Part shown: positions 16,082 to 25,425 of the stretch, one piece after another
Position numbering within the stretch: the stretch's first letter is position 1
How the letters are laid out: each line of letters opens with the position of its first letter
Origin: Lachnospiraceae bacterium UBA2864
GTDB taxonomy: Bacteria; Bacillota; Clostridia; Lachnospirales; Lachnospiraceae
Length of the DNA stretch: 54,331 nt
Direction: 5' to 3'
Assembly (NCBI GenBank): GCA_002350525.1
Contig: DEFA01000050.1
Location: forward strand, 125,479 to 179,809
Notes under the pieces: model-generated
What the model was told of the DNA's origin: nothing
The model's input: only the letters and a program-made list of their open reading frames with translations
The model's database searches: none
Translations under genes and position numbers: made by a program

Positions 16082-18159
16082 GATTCCTCTGGAAGTGGAT
16101 TACCCGCTGCCCTGTATGCCATCTCGAAAAACTCTTCCTGCGCGTTAACAGCAGGAGTTCCGTGTTCGATATATGTATAATCTCCGTTTTTATCGGAAAT
16201 CCTTGCTTTAACATTATCCTTCATCTCAAGTTCAAAGAATCCTCTTATCCTGTCCCTAAGATCCGGATCATATATAGGTGCAGCAACTTCAACACGGCGG
16301 ACTGTATTTCTCGTCATAAAGTCTGCCGATGCTATATATATCTCTTCTCTTTCTCCCTTACCGAAAATGTATATTCTTGAATGTTCCAGGAATCTGCCCA
16401 CAATACTCACTATGCGTATGTTTTCGGTTTCTCCCGGAACACCCGGATGAAGACATGATATACCTCTGATGACCATATCTATCTTTACGCCTGCCTTGGA
16501 TGCTTCTATCAATTTGTCGATAATCAGCTTATCCGTAAGAGAATTGATCTTGATGCCTATATAAGCATCGCCTCCGTCTTTGGCTATCTGAATCTCTCTT
16601 TCTATCTTGTCGACTACTTTATTCTGAAGGCACTTCGGCGCTACAAGCAGACATTCCGTCGACTCCATTACTTCGCCCAGCGACAGAGCCTGAAAGACTC
16701 TGGCTGCTTCCGCACCGATTTTCTCACTGGCTGTTATAAGGCAGAGATCGGTATAAAGACGTGCTGTCTTCTCATTATAATTTCCCGTTCCGATCTGAGT
16801 AATGTACTTTACTCCTTCCTCCGACTTCTTGGTGATAAGGCAGAGTTTGGAATGTACTTTAAGTCCGTCAAGTCCGTATATTACATGACATCCCGCCTGT
16901 TCAAGCTGACGGGACCATTCGATATTGTTCTCCTCGTCGAATCTCGCTTTAAGCTCTACAAGTACATCAACCTGCTTGCCGTTCTCCGCAGCTTCAACAA
17001 GGGCCTCTACTACCTTGCTGTGCTTTGCAAGTCTGTAAAGAGTCATCTTGATGGATACAACCTCAGGGTCATTGGCAGCTTCACTCAGCATGTTAAGGAA
17101 AGGCCTGATGCTCTCATACGGATAATGAAGCAGCTTATCCTTCTCGACTATCTGCGGAAGGAGAGGCTTCTTCTCATCAAAGTCTATCGGTTTCTGCGGT
17201 ATCCTCTTGTTATAAAAAAGTTCGGACTTATGTCTCAGATTATCCTGGATTTCAAACAGGAAGGATAAATCCAGAGGACTTCCGACCTTGAAGATCATGT
17301 CTTTATCGATCGTAAGATATGACACGACCGTATTAAGTGTCTTCTTATCGATATCTCTTGTGTATTCTATTCTGACAGGCTGAAGACGCTTTCTCTGCTT
17401 GATAACCTCAGCCATATGATCGCGGTAATTCAGTTCTTCGTCGTAAACCTTATCCGCATCTATATCCGCATTTCTGGTGACTCTTATAAGAGACTTGCCC
17501 AGAATCTCATAACCGTGGAACACGATAGGAAGGAAATGCAGTATCAGCTCCTCTGCCAGCATATAGTAGCCCTTACGTCCCGGTATCTCTATAAGCCTGC
17601 TGAACATTCCCGTGTTGCACGGAACTATTCCTATACTTGTCTTCTGTCCTTTTCCGCCCTTCGATTTACCCGATTCCAGAAGAGCCATGGCACAGATATC
17701 ATTATTCTTTATAAAAGGAAACGGCTGTTTCTTCGTAACTATATTCGGAGACAGAAGCGGAAGTATCTCTCTTTCGAAATATCCCTTTAGATAGTCTCCC
17801 TCTTTCGCATCAAGCTTGGCAAAATTTATAAGTGTTATGCCCTGCTTCTCCAATTCGCTCATAAGCGTATTGTACGATGCATCCTTTCTCTTTGAGAGAA
17901 CCTTCACACGTTCTCTTATGGCTTCGAGCTGCTCGGAATCCGTCATATGAGTCTTGTTCTCCTTATGATCCTTCTCGAGAAGCATCTGATCGTGAATGGA
18001 TCCTACTCGCACCATAAAAAATTCATCCAGATTCGACTGGAATATTGATAAGAAACTGAGTCGTTCACAAAGAGGTGATCTCTCATCCTCCGACTCCTCT
18101 AACACCCTCTCGTTAAACCTGAGCCACGACAGCTCACGGTTCTCATATAGTCTGCTCAT
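16078..18159 (-). CDS. ppk: Polyphosphate kinase 1
   Basis: A 693-residue PPK1, which reversibly polymerises the gamma-phosphate of ATP into polyphosphate. It starts MSRLYENRELSWLRFNERVL, the typical PPK1 N-terminal domain; the start at 18159 is chosen because AGGAGG lies 6 bases before it, whereas the frame opens 27 codons earlier without one. The catalytic histidine lies in GLKVHSKLCLI (about residue 433) and the second conserved one in FLEHSRIYIF. The two phospholipase-D-like C-terminal domains are complete. The following kinase-GerMN and comEC genes overlap in one operon. Polyphosphate usually ties to stress and phosphate supply. Confidence 0.97.
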   Translation of the reverse strand: MSRLYENRELSWLRFNERVLEESEDERSPLCERLSFLSIFQSNLDEFFMVRVGSIHDQMLLEKDHKENKTHMTDSEQLEAIRERVKVLSKRKDASYNTLMSELEKQGITLINFAKLDAKEGDYLKGYFEREILPLLSPNIVTKKQPFPFIKNNDICAMALLESGKSKGGKGQKTSIGIVPCNTGMFSRLIEIPGRKGYYMLAEELILHFLPIVFHGYEILGKSLIRVTRNADIDADKVYDEELNYRDHMAEVIKQRKRLQPVRIEYTRDIDKKTLNTVVSYLTIDKDMIFKVGSPLDLSFLFEIQDNLRHKSELFYNKRIPQKPIDFDEKKPLLPQIVEKDKLLHYPYESIRPFLNMLSEAANDPEVVSIKMTLYRLAKHSKVVEALVEAAENGKQVDVLVELKARFDEENNIEWSRQLEQAGCHVIYGLDGLKVHSKLCLITKKSEEGVKYITQIGTGNYNEKTARLYTDLCLITASEKIGAEAARVFQALSLGEVMESTECLLVAPKCLQNKVVDKIEREIQIAKDGGDAYIGIKINSLTDKLIIDKLIEASKAGVKIDMVIRGISCLHPGVPGETENIRIVSIVGRFLEHSRIYIFGKGEREEIYIASADFMTRNTVRRVEVAAPIYDPDLRDRIRGFFELEMKDNVKARISDKNGDYTYIEHGTPAVNAQEEFFEMAYRAAGNPLPEES

Positions 18160-18230
18160 TATAACCTCCTGATCGTAATCCCCAAAACAACCTGACAGCC
18201 CTTTGGGCAGGCCGCCAACTCGTACACAAT

Positions 18231-18239
18231 ATTTTATCA
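18231..18239 (-). promoter_or_regulatory. Possible ppk promoter (extended -10)
   Basis: On the minus strand TGATAAAAT gives an extended -10 about 72 bases before the ppk start; the -35 region is weak. Confidence 0.4.
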
Positions 18240-18266
18240 CAATCCATGGAAAATTGCATTAAAAAA

Positions 18267-18294
18267 GCACGCCGCAAAGTTCTCTCCGGCGTGC
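18267..18294 (-). terminator. Intrinsic terminator after the AgcS symporter gene
   Basis: GCACGCCG pairs with CGGCGTGC around a 12-base loop and runs on the minus strand into six Ts. It separates the symporter from the ppk operon. Confidence 0.92.
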
Positions 18295-18307
18295 TGATAT
18301 GGGAGTT

Positions 18308-19882
18308 TTACTCTTCTCCCGTTTCTTCGATTTTCTTTATATTCTCTTCTTCTATCTCAGGGAAATGTGAAAGCATCGGTCTCACATCTGTCTTTCCTTT
18401 GATACGGCGATCCGTATAATTTTTCGTAAGCTTCAATATAAGCGGTGAAAGAGATATTACACCGATAAGGTTAGGAAGCATCATGAGTCCGTTAAAGGTA
18501 TCCGAAATATCCCATGCGATGGACGATGTCATGAGCGCTCCCGAAAGGATCATGAATACGAACAGTACCTTATAGATTTTCGTAACCAGCGGTGCTTTCT
18601 CACCTGCAAGATACTCAACGGCCTTAGATCCGTAATGTGACCATCCGAGGATAGTCGTAAAGGCAAAGAGAAGTATCGCAAGAGCTATAAAGTATCTTCC
18701 TAACTCGATATTACCTATCCTAAATACGCTGTTGAAAGCTTCCGCAACAAGTGTCGAATCGCTGTCGGTCACAGCCTCACCTGTCTCAAGATTTATAACT
18801 CCCGATGTAAGGATGGTAAGGGCTGTCATGGTACATACAACAATTGTATCCGCAAATACTTCGAAGATTCCCCAGATTCCCTGCTTTACAGGTTCTAAAA
18901 CATTTGAATTCGAATGGACCATAACCGATGAACCGAGTCCTGCCTCATTTGAGAACACGCCTCTCTTACATCCCATAGTAACTATGGTCTTAAGTGTTAT
19001 ACCGGCCGCACCTCCCCAGGCTGCCTGCTTTGTGAAAGCCATTCCGAAGATAGCCTTAAATGCATGAGGTATGACGGTTACATTTCCGAAGATTATAATA
19101 AGTGCTCCGACGATATATACCACAACCATGAACGGTATGATCTTCTCGGCAACGGCTGCTATTCTCTGAAGGCCTCCGAGAATAACCACACCTACTACAA
19201 GCATAAGCACAGCACCGACTAAAAACATATAGAGTGTAACGCTTCCGCTCTCTGTGGAATAAAGGACCACATCCGATAAAGCCGGAATCCTGAAAGCCGA
19301 AGTAAAGTTGATGACAATCTTATTAACCTGACCCATATTGCCGATACCGAAAGAAGCAAGGGCTGCACAGACAGCAAATATAACCGCAAGAGCCTTACCC
19401 AAGCCCTTCATGCCCTTATATCCGCCGAGTCCGTCCTCAAGATAGTACATCGCGCCACCGGACCATTCGTCGGCATGATTCTTGCGTCTGAAATATATAC
19501 CGAGAATATTCTCAGAGTAGTTTGTCATCATTCCGAAGAAAGCGGCAACCCACATCCAGAAAACCGCACCCGGACCGCCTGTCATGATAGCCGCAGCAAC
19601 TCCGGCTATATTTCCTACACCGACTGTTGCCGCAAGTGCGGTACAAAGAGCCTGAAACTGTGATATCGAAGCCTTATCGTCAGTATGTCCCTTTACCTTG
19701 GAATCGAAAAGGCTTCCCACCGTTTTCTTCATCCAATGCTTAAAATGAGTGACCTGAAAAGCTTTTGTCAGAATGGTCAAAAGTATTCCCGTAGCTATAA
19801 GAAGCCACACTCCTACCTTGGACCAGACAAAGCTGTTCAGTATATCATTATACTTCACCAAAATATCAAGAAAGCTGTTCAT
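18308..19882 (-). CDS. AgcS-family sodium:alanine/glycine symporter
   Basis: A 524-residue membrane transporter of the alanine-or-glycine:cation symporter family (PF01235). Marks include TGGPGAVFWMWVAAFFGM (about 105-122), FSNEAGLGSS (about 310-319) and the closing segment SSIAWDISDTFNGLMMLPNL. About ten or eleven membrane helices import alanine or glycine with sodium. It has its own promoter and terminator. The exact amino acid cannot be told from sequence. Confidence 0.93.
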   Translation of the reverse strand: MNSFLDILVKYNDILNSFVWSKVGVWLLIATGILLTILTKAFQVTHFKHWMKKTVGSLFDSKVKGHTDDKASISQFQALCTALAATVGVGNIAGVAAAIMTGGPGAVFWMWVAAFFGMMTNYSENILGIYFRRKNHADEWSGGAMYYLEDGLGGYKGMKGLGKALAVIFAVCAALASFGIGNMGQVNKIVINFTSAFRIPALSDVVLYSTESGSVTLYMFLVGAVLMLVVGVVILGGLQRIAAVAEKIIPFMVVVYIVGALIIIFGNVTVIPHAFKAIFGMAFTKQAAWGGAAGITLKTIVTMGCKRGVFSNEAGLGSSVMVHSNSNVLEPVKQGIWGIFEVFADTIVVCTMTALTILTSGVINLETGEAVTDSDSTLVAEAFNSVFRIGNIELGRYFIALAILLFAFTTILGWSHYGSKAVEYLAGEKAPLVTKIYKVLFVFMILSGALMTSSIAWDISDTFNGLMMLPNLIGVISLSPLILKLTKNYTDRRIKGKTDVRPMLSHFPEIEEENIKKIEETGEE

Positions 19883-19919
19883 AGATAATACCTCATAAAG
19901 CTAAAAATAAACCTCAGAG

Positions 19920-19949
19920 AATATATCATACAAACAGCTTTCTTTTCAA
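19920..19949 (-). promoter_or_regulatory. Promoter of the AgcS symporter gene
   Basis: On the minus strand TTGAAA (19944-19949) and TATATT (19920-19925) are 18 bases apart, with GAGGT and the ATG about 35 bases downstream. Confidence 0.65.
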
Positions 19950-19984
19950 TAAATTTTTATTACTCGATCAAAACGTAAACTTCG

Positions 19985-22501
19985 TTATTCGGCCGAAACA
20001 CCTTCTGTTTTAATTATGAACTTAACATTTCCCTTCATGGAATCGGCCTTACCGCCAAAGGACTGATATTCTTCACCGGCGGTTCTCATATCGTTGAATC
20101 TGTCTGTAAGAAGATTCAGATCCTCTTCCTTGTCACTGAGCTTTGTAAACAGCTCATCAGTCGCATCATTCAGCTTATTGCCTCCGTTTACAAGATCCGG
20201 TGATGCGGACTTGAGTTTTCCCGCACCATCTTTCAGCTGCTTAGTTCCGGATGCAAGACTGTCTGTTCCTGCCGCAAGTGTTCCCGCTCCCGAATCAAGC
20301 TTATTCAACCCATCATTCAGGCTTCCCGCTCCGCTTTCAAGCTGACCGAGTCCCTGTGTAACCTTTCCCGAGCCCGTCTTCAGCTGCTCTGCACCCTGAG
20401 ACAGTGATGCGATTCCTCCGTTTAATGCATCACTGTTTCCGGCAAGCGTACTGAGTCCGGTATCAAGAGATGATATTCCTCCCTTTAACTGTCCGGCTCC
20501 CAGCTTCAGCTGAGATATTCCCTCATGCAGCTGATCTGCTCCGGTACATAGTGCTTCGGAATTACTGTCCAATGTTCCGAGTCCGGTGCTGAGTTCACCT
20601 GCTCCTTTACTCAGTTCGGTAAGGCCTCCGTAAATCTGTCTGCTTCCCGCGCTGAGTGAATCGGCTCCGCCCTTAAGCTGACCCACTCCGTTCTTAAAAG
20701 TTTCCTCATAACCAAGCATCTCCGATACGGCACTGTCGGCACCGTAGGCCTGACTATAGGATGCAAGCTGTGCGGAGTACTCTGCAACTGCTGCTGCCGC
20801 TGCCTGTACATTTTCATTGGAAGCAGCCGCTCCGGCTGCTGCCGCCGCTGCCTCTGCCACGGCTTCTTCCTCTGAAGAACCTGCTTCTATCGCCGCACTG
20901 TAAGCTCCCGGAAATACCGCTGCATAAACCTGTCCGTAAGCCGAAGCATAAGTATCGGATGCCTGCTTTATCGCACCCTTAAGTGTCTCTACGGTTTCCG
21001 CATTCGGTGTTCCACCTGCCTGCTGCTCTATTGAATTTTTACTTCCGTGAAGACTATCAAACATTGTATTAACCTGGGACTGCATATTACCGAGTCCCGC
21101 ATCAAGACTGTCTATTCCCTGAACAAGTCCCGGATTTCCGGCATTTTCATTATACATGCCCGGAAGTATCTGCTGAGACAGAGCATTTGATACCTTATCT
21201 GCTCCATCCTTTGCCGAACTTACTCCTTCCGTATATGAAGTCACTCCGTCAAGAAGATCCTTGGAACCGACCTGAAGCTGTACCGCTCCGGATTCAAGAC
21301 TCTCCGCACCTGCTCCCAGTTGTTTTGCCCCGTCAGCAGCACTTGAAACTCCTTCCGTATATTGAGTCATACCGTCCGCAATTTTATCCGCTCCGATGCC
21401 AAGACTCTCCGCTCCCGCGGTAACCTGTTCGGAGCCTTCCTTTGCCGCAGTGATCCCGCCCGAAAGCTGTTCGGAGCCACTCTTTAACTGACCGGTTCCA
21501 TCCTTTAATTCCTTTGCACCACCGTTTAGTTTATCAGCTCCCTGCTGAAGTTCATCTATTCCGTCAGCGAGTTGTCCTACACCGTCCGTATATTCAACTA
21601 TGCCCGATGTAAGCTTATCCATTCCGTCACCGTACCTGTCGGCAAGATCATCTACCTTATCCTCCACCTCGGTCACATCTATCTTCTTATCGGCTCCGAG
21701 CAGATCCGTAGCAGCCAACGTCATGGACATATCATATTGAAAGTTCTGTGCTTCGGCATTTACGGTAAAATGATCCGGCAGAAGTTCGTTATCCTCATCA
21801 AGCCCGAGACTTTCCGTAAGTCCCGGCATGCCGAGTCCGACTATTATATATCTGTCTCCGTCTGATATAACCTTTCCGTTCTCCACCGTTACATTGCTGA
21901 AATTATCACTGCTCAGGAAAAGCCCCGTTGCCATAGCGAACGGAGTATAGACATCTCCGGACTTGGAATCATTTATATAATCAAAACGTATGCTTACTCT
22001 GCCGCTCTTACCCGCTATCTCTTCGGGAGTCACTTCTTTTCCGTCAAGGGTATATGTAACCTTCACTCTTACCGGAGGCGCCGTATCTGTGTGTCCCTGA
22101 TAATATATGTCGCTTCCATCGGCCTTCCATTCAATGTGTCCGTCCTTTTCTTCGTAAGTTTCATCTCCGCTGACATTTTCAATATCGGTAAGATTACTTG
22201 AATCCGTTAAGACCTCTGAGTTATCCGTATTCTTAAGCCATTCGTCAACAACCACATCGGAAACCTTTCCCTGTGCATCCGTAAACACATATACGGTTTC
22301 GTCCTTATCGCATTCACTGTCCGAACCAAGCCCGAGAGAATCTCCCAGAACGGTTGCTATTTCATTTTCATTATCATCCAGAAGAGCTGTCTCTATCTGT
22401 TCAGCCTCAATCTCTCTTGTACCGCATCCCGCTGTTGTAAGGATCATAGATGCGGCAAGCACTGCAGCAAATGCTTTCTTCAAACAATCTTTTCTGTACA
22501 T
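19985..22501 (-). CDS. YhgE/Pip-like secreted lipoprotein with Leu-Gly heptad repeats
   Basis: An 838-residue protein. The N-terminus KKAFAAVLAASMILTTAGCG is a lipoprotein signal with lipobox TAGC. Residues about 50-270 form an extracellular domain (YTLDGKEVTPEEIAGKSGRV). About 280-790 is filled with 7-residue repeats of the x-x-x-Leu-x-x-Gly type (LSGGITAAKEGSEQVTAGAESL and many more), the X-X-X-Leu-X-X-Gly heptads seen in YhgE/Pip phage-infection-type proteins; these should form a long fibre or coiled coil. An Ala-rich stretch (EEEAVAEAAAAAAGAAAS) breaks the repeats. It follows the MMPL exporter at 12 bases, so it is probably its extracellular partner. There are no C-terminal membrane helices, unlike classical YhgE. 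Confidence 0.85.
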   Translation of the reverse strand: MYRKDCLKKAFAAVLAASMILTTAGCGTREIEAEQIETALLDDNENEIATVLGDSLGLGSDSECDKDETVYVFTDAQGKVSDVVVDEWLKNTDNSEVLTDSSNLTDIENVSGDETYEEKDGHIEWKADGSDIYYQGHTDTAPPVRVKVTYTLDGKEVTPEEIAGKSGRVSIRFDYINDSKSGDVYTPFAMATGLFLSSDNFSNVTVENGKVISDGDRYIIVGLGMPGLTESLGLDEDNELLPDHFTVNAEAQNFQYDMSMTLAATDLLGADKKIDVTEVEDKVDDLADRYGDGMDKLTSGIVEYTDGVGQLADGIDELQQGADKLNGGAKELKDGTGQLKSGSEQLSGGITAAKEGSEQVTAGAESLGIGADKIADGMTQYTEGVSSAADGAKQLGAGAESLESGAVQLQVGSKDLLDGVTSYTEGVSSAKDGADKVSNALSQQILPGMYNENAGNPGLVQGIDSLDAGLGNMQSQVNTMFDSLHGSKNSIEQQAGGTPNAETVETLKGAIKQASDTYASAYGQVYAAVFPGAYSAAIEAGSSEEEAVAEAAAAAAGAAASNENVQAAAAAVAEYSAQLASYSQAYGADSAVSEMLGYEETFKNGVGQLKGGADSLSAGSRQIYGGLTELSKGAGELSTGLGTLDSNSEALCTGADQLHEGISQLKLGAGQLKGGISSLDTGLSTLAGNSDALNGGIASLSQGAEQLKTGSGKVTQGLGQLESGAGSLNDGLNKLDSGAGTLAAGTDSLASGTKQLKDGAGKLKSASPDLVNGGNKLNDATDELFTKLSDKEEDLNLLTDRFNDMRTAGEEYQSFGGKADSMKGNVKFIIKTEGVSAE

Positions 22502-22513
22502 GTCTCCATCCTC

Positions 22514-24625
22514 CTATCTGACACCCGTCAGTAACTGTCCGTTATGTGTACCCTCATTCTCATTGCCATGCGCTTTAAATCCCATTGATGTATGGACCAC
22601 TATTCCGTCAAACAGCCTGAGAACTGCGGGAAGAAGCAGAATAACTATAAACATACTTATTATCGCGCCTCTTGCCATAAGCACACATAAGGAACTTATC
22701 ATATCTATCTTTGAGTAGAGTCCAACACCAAAGGTTGCCGCAAAGAAGGTCAAAGCACTTACAAATATTGAATTGACAGAACCTGATAATGCCTCCTCTG
22801 CCGCAGCCTTTCCCGGTAACCCCACGCACCTGGCAGCCTTATACTTATTCGTCATAAGTATCGCATAATCCACCGTAGAACCAAGTTGTATGGTTCCTAT
22901 AACGATTGACGCTATAAAAGGAAGCGTCGTTCCCGAATAATACGGAATACCCATATTTATAAATATCGCCACCTCTATGACCGATACCAGAAGAACCGGC
23001 AGCGAGAGCGATCTGAATACAAAAAGTATTATGATTCCTACCAGCAGTATGGATACAGTATTTACTGTATTGAAATCGTGATTTGTTATGGTTATAAGAT
23101 CCTTTGTACAAGGTGCTTCTCCGATAAGCATTCCCTTATCGTCGTACTTATCAAGAATCTTATTAATCTCATCACACTGTCTGTTTACTTCGTCTGTCGC
23201 CACCTTATATTCCGAAAGGATAAAGATCAGTTTATATTCACCGTCATCGACGACTTCTCTTAAATTTTCGGGAATAAGCTCATCGGGAACTGCCGAACCC
23301 ACAAAGCTTTCCAGTCCGAGAACCTTCTTTATTCCGTCAACATTCTCAATCTCCTTCATAAAGTTCTTGGTATCTTTACGACTGAGTTTCGAATCAAGCA
23401 TAACTATATGAGTCGAATTCATCTCAAAGCTTTCCTGAAGCTTCTCGCCTGCTACTATACTCGGCAGATTCTTGGGAAGTGACGTATCAAGGTTATAGTA
23501 CACTTTATTATGTTTCTGTCCGTAAAAAGCCGGAATAACAAGTATCACCGCCAGAATGATAAATATATAAAATCTTTTCACTATCCACTTACTCAATCTT
23601 GAGAAATCCGGAATAAACGGTCTATGCGTGGTTTTCATGAGTGCCTTGTCAAAACAAAGAATCATCGAAGGAAGTATGGTGACACAGCAGATAACTCCGA
23701 TGATCACTCCCTTTGCCATAACGAACCCGAGATCAAGTCCGAGGGTAAAGCTCATGAACATAAGCGCTACGAAACCCGCTACCGTTGTTATAGAACTTCC
23801 TACCACAGATACAAGCGTTTCATTTATAGCATCTGCCATAGCCTCAAGATTATTATCATTTTCCTTCTTTTTACCGCAGTAGCTGTGCCATAGGAATATG
23901 GAATAATCCATTGTTACCGCAAGCTGAAGAACTGCAGCCAGAGCCTTCGTTACATAGGATATTTCTCCTCCGATCACATTCGAGCCCAGATTATAAATAA
24001 CAGCGAATCCTATAGATATCAGGAAGAATACGGGTACCAGGAAGGAATCCATGGTAATCGTAAGAACCACCAGACATAGAATAACAGCTATCGCCACATA
24101 CATGGGAACTTCACTGTCACTAAGGTTCTTGGTATCTACCACTATGGCTGACATACCGCCAAGGAAGCACTTTTCATCCATGACAGCCCGTAAGTCTTCA
24201 ACCGCCTTAAGGGTTTCATCTGCCGAAAGAGTCGTGTCATATATAACCATCAGAAGCTTCGCGTCTCCTTGAGACAGCTGTCCTCTGTATTTTTCCGGAA
24301 TCAACTGTTCCGGAAGGCTCTGTCCCAGAACTCCTTCCCAGAGAACTTTCTTAACGTGCGGAACTTCCTCCATTTTCTCGGTCATTGCCGCAATATCCTT
24401 ATCCGTCATTCCTTCAACCACGACCGTTGAGAAAGCTCCGGTTCCGAAATCCTTTGCCAGGATATCCTGTCCCTTCATGGTTTCGATATCCTTCGGAAGG
24501 TACGTAAGAATGTCGTAATTCGTTCTGGTATGAAAATATCCCAGGGCTGCCGGTATCAGCAGAATGAGTGCCAGAATCAGAATCGGTATTCTGGCTTTTA
24601 CTATCGTTTTTCCAAATTTCTCCAT
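22514..24625 (-). CDS. MMPL-family RND exporter
   Basis: A 703-residue RND-superfamily protein of the MMPL family. It has the two-fold layout: helix 1 (ILILALILLIPAALGYF), an outer loop domain, helices 2-6 (PMYVAIAVILCLVVLTITMDS onward), then the same again from about residue 355. The Asp-Tyr pair in LQLAVTMDYSIFLWHSY and QLGSTVDYAILM matches the proton-relay position of MMPL proteins. Such transporters export lipids or amphipathic compounds. It sits between LemA-like and YhgE-like genes under a nearby divergent TetR regulator. The cargo is unknown. The ribosome site is embedded in a leader stem-loop. Confidence 0.93.
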   Translation of the reverse strand: MEKFGKTIVKARIPILILALILLIPAALGYFHTRTNYDILTYLPKDIETMKGQDILAKDFGTGAFSTVVVEGMTDKDIAAMTEKMEEVPHVKKVLWEGVLGQSLPEQLIPEKYRGQLSQGDAKLLMVIYDTTLSADETLKAVEDLRAVMDEKCFLGGMSAIVVDTKNLSDSEVPMYVAIAVILCLVVLTITMDSFLVPVFFLISIGFAVIYNLGSNVIGGEISYVTKALAAVLQLAVTMDYSIFLWHSYCGKKKENDNNLEAMADAINETLVSVVGSSITTVAGFVALMFMSFTLGLDLGFVMAKGVIIGVICCVTILPSMILCFDKALMKTTHRPFIPDFSRLSKWIVKRFYIFIILAVILVIPAFYGQKHNKVYYNLDTSLPKNLPSIVAGEKLQESFEMNSTHIVMLDSKLSRKDTKNFMKEIENVDGIKKVLGLESFVGSAVPDELIPENLREVVDDGEYKLIFILSEYKVATDEVNRQCDEINKILDKYDDKGMLIGEAPCTKDLITITNHDFNTVNTVSILLVGIIILFVFRSLSLPVLLVSVIEVAIFINMGIPYYSGTTLPFIASIVIGTIQLGSTVDYAILMTNKYKAARCVGLPGKAAAEEALSGSVNSIFVSALTFFAATFGVGLYSKIDMISSLCVLMARGAIISMFIVILLLPAVLRLFDGIVVHTSMGFKAHGNENEGTHNGQLLTGVR

Positions 24626-24632
24626 AACAAAA

Positions 24633-24687
24633 AGCCTCCGATAACTAACTTAACTTTAATTCAACAGTTAAGATAGCATCTGAGGCT
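24633..24687 (-). promoter_or_regulatory. Leader stem-loop that hides the MMPL gene ribosome site
   Basis: On the minus strand AAGCCTC pairs with GAGGCTT (7 bp), and inside it CTTAAC pairs with GTTAAG. The 3' arm contains the GGAGG of the MMPL gene (24635-24639) and is followed by five Ts. It could lower translation, or act as a weak attenuator, until opened. Confidence 0.45.
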
Positions 24688-24763
24688 TCCGTTTGTAATT
24701 AGACACTATTTTTATTCTGTTTGATTTTTAGACAGATTCATGAAAATGTATAAATCGCAGGTA

Positions 24764-25303
24764 TTATACTTCTTCCGTACTTCCCTGAACAGGAGGCTGA
24801 TATACGAATATCTGCTTTGACCCCTTATTCTTACGATCTGCTACGAAGCTTGCGGGAAAATGCGAGATGACTGAATTATATTTTCCTGCCATTCTGTTAT
24901 AATTAAGCCCCGCTGCCACGAGTTCGTTCTTTGCATTATCAAACTTGGCAATAGCTTTTGCCACAGCCTCGTCTCCTGCGATTCCCGCTTCTTCCGCTGC
25001 CGGTTTTACAATATCCATTCTTTCCTGGGCATTTTTTGCCATAAGCTGCTGAACCGTCGGTGTCATGCCGAGTCCGAGCATGCCTGACTGATCATCCGGA
25101 AGTGAAAGCTCCACACCCTTTTCCTGAAGTGCTTTAAGTATCACACTTACATTATGATTCATATCCCAAAGACATGTATCTATATCACTGCCCGCATCTT
25201 TGGCAGCCATATCGGCTTTGTTGATCTTATGTACTGCATTTATATACAGATATCCTAAACCCAGAACAAATATAACTACCGCTATATAAACTATATTCAG
25301 CAT
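24764..25303 (-). CDS. LemA-family membrane protein
   Basis: A 179-residue protein: one N-terminal helix (IVYIAVVIFVLGLGYLYINAV), then a helical extracellular or periplasm-side domain ending YNSVISHFPASFVADRKNKG, where the Y-N-x-x-x-x-x-F-P block is a LemA hallmark. The start at 25303 is chosen for its length and the AAGGGAG upstream; longer frames run to 25447 but overlap the divergent regulator. LemA family function is poorly known. It is upstream of and probably co-transcribed with the MMPL and YhgE-like genes. Confidence 0.75.
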   Translation of the reverse strand: MLNIVYIAVVIFVLGLGYLYINAVHKINKADMAAKDAGSDIDTCLWDMNHNVSVILKALQEKGVELSLPDDQSGMLGLGMTPTVQQLMAKNAQERMDIVKPAAEEAGIAGDEAVAKAIAKFDNAKNELVAAGLNYNRMAGKYNSVISHFPASFVADRKNKGSKQIFVYQPPVQGSTEEV

Positions 25304-25358
25304 TTTCCCTGTATCTCCCTTATCATATAATACTTTTATTATCCGTGTCTTCATCATC

Positions 25359-25387
25359 TTGTCAAACAGACCCCAATCTATTAAAAT
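25359..25387 (+). promoter_or_regulatory. Promoter of the TetR regulator gene
   Basis: TTGTCA (25359-25364) and TAAAAT (25382-25387) are exactly 17 bases apart. It lies in the 122-base space shared with the divergent LemA-like gene, so the regulator may control both sides here. Confidence 0.65.
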
Positions 25388-25425
25388 ATACCATAGTTTG
25401 AAGAGAAATGAAAGGAGCCGTAAAA

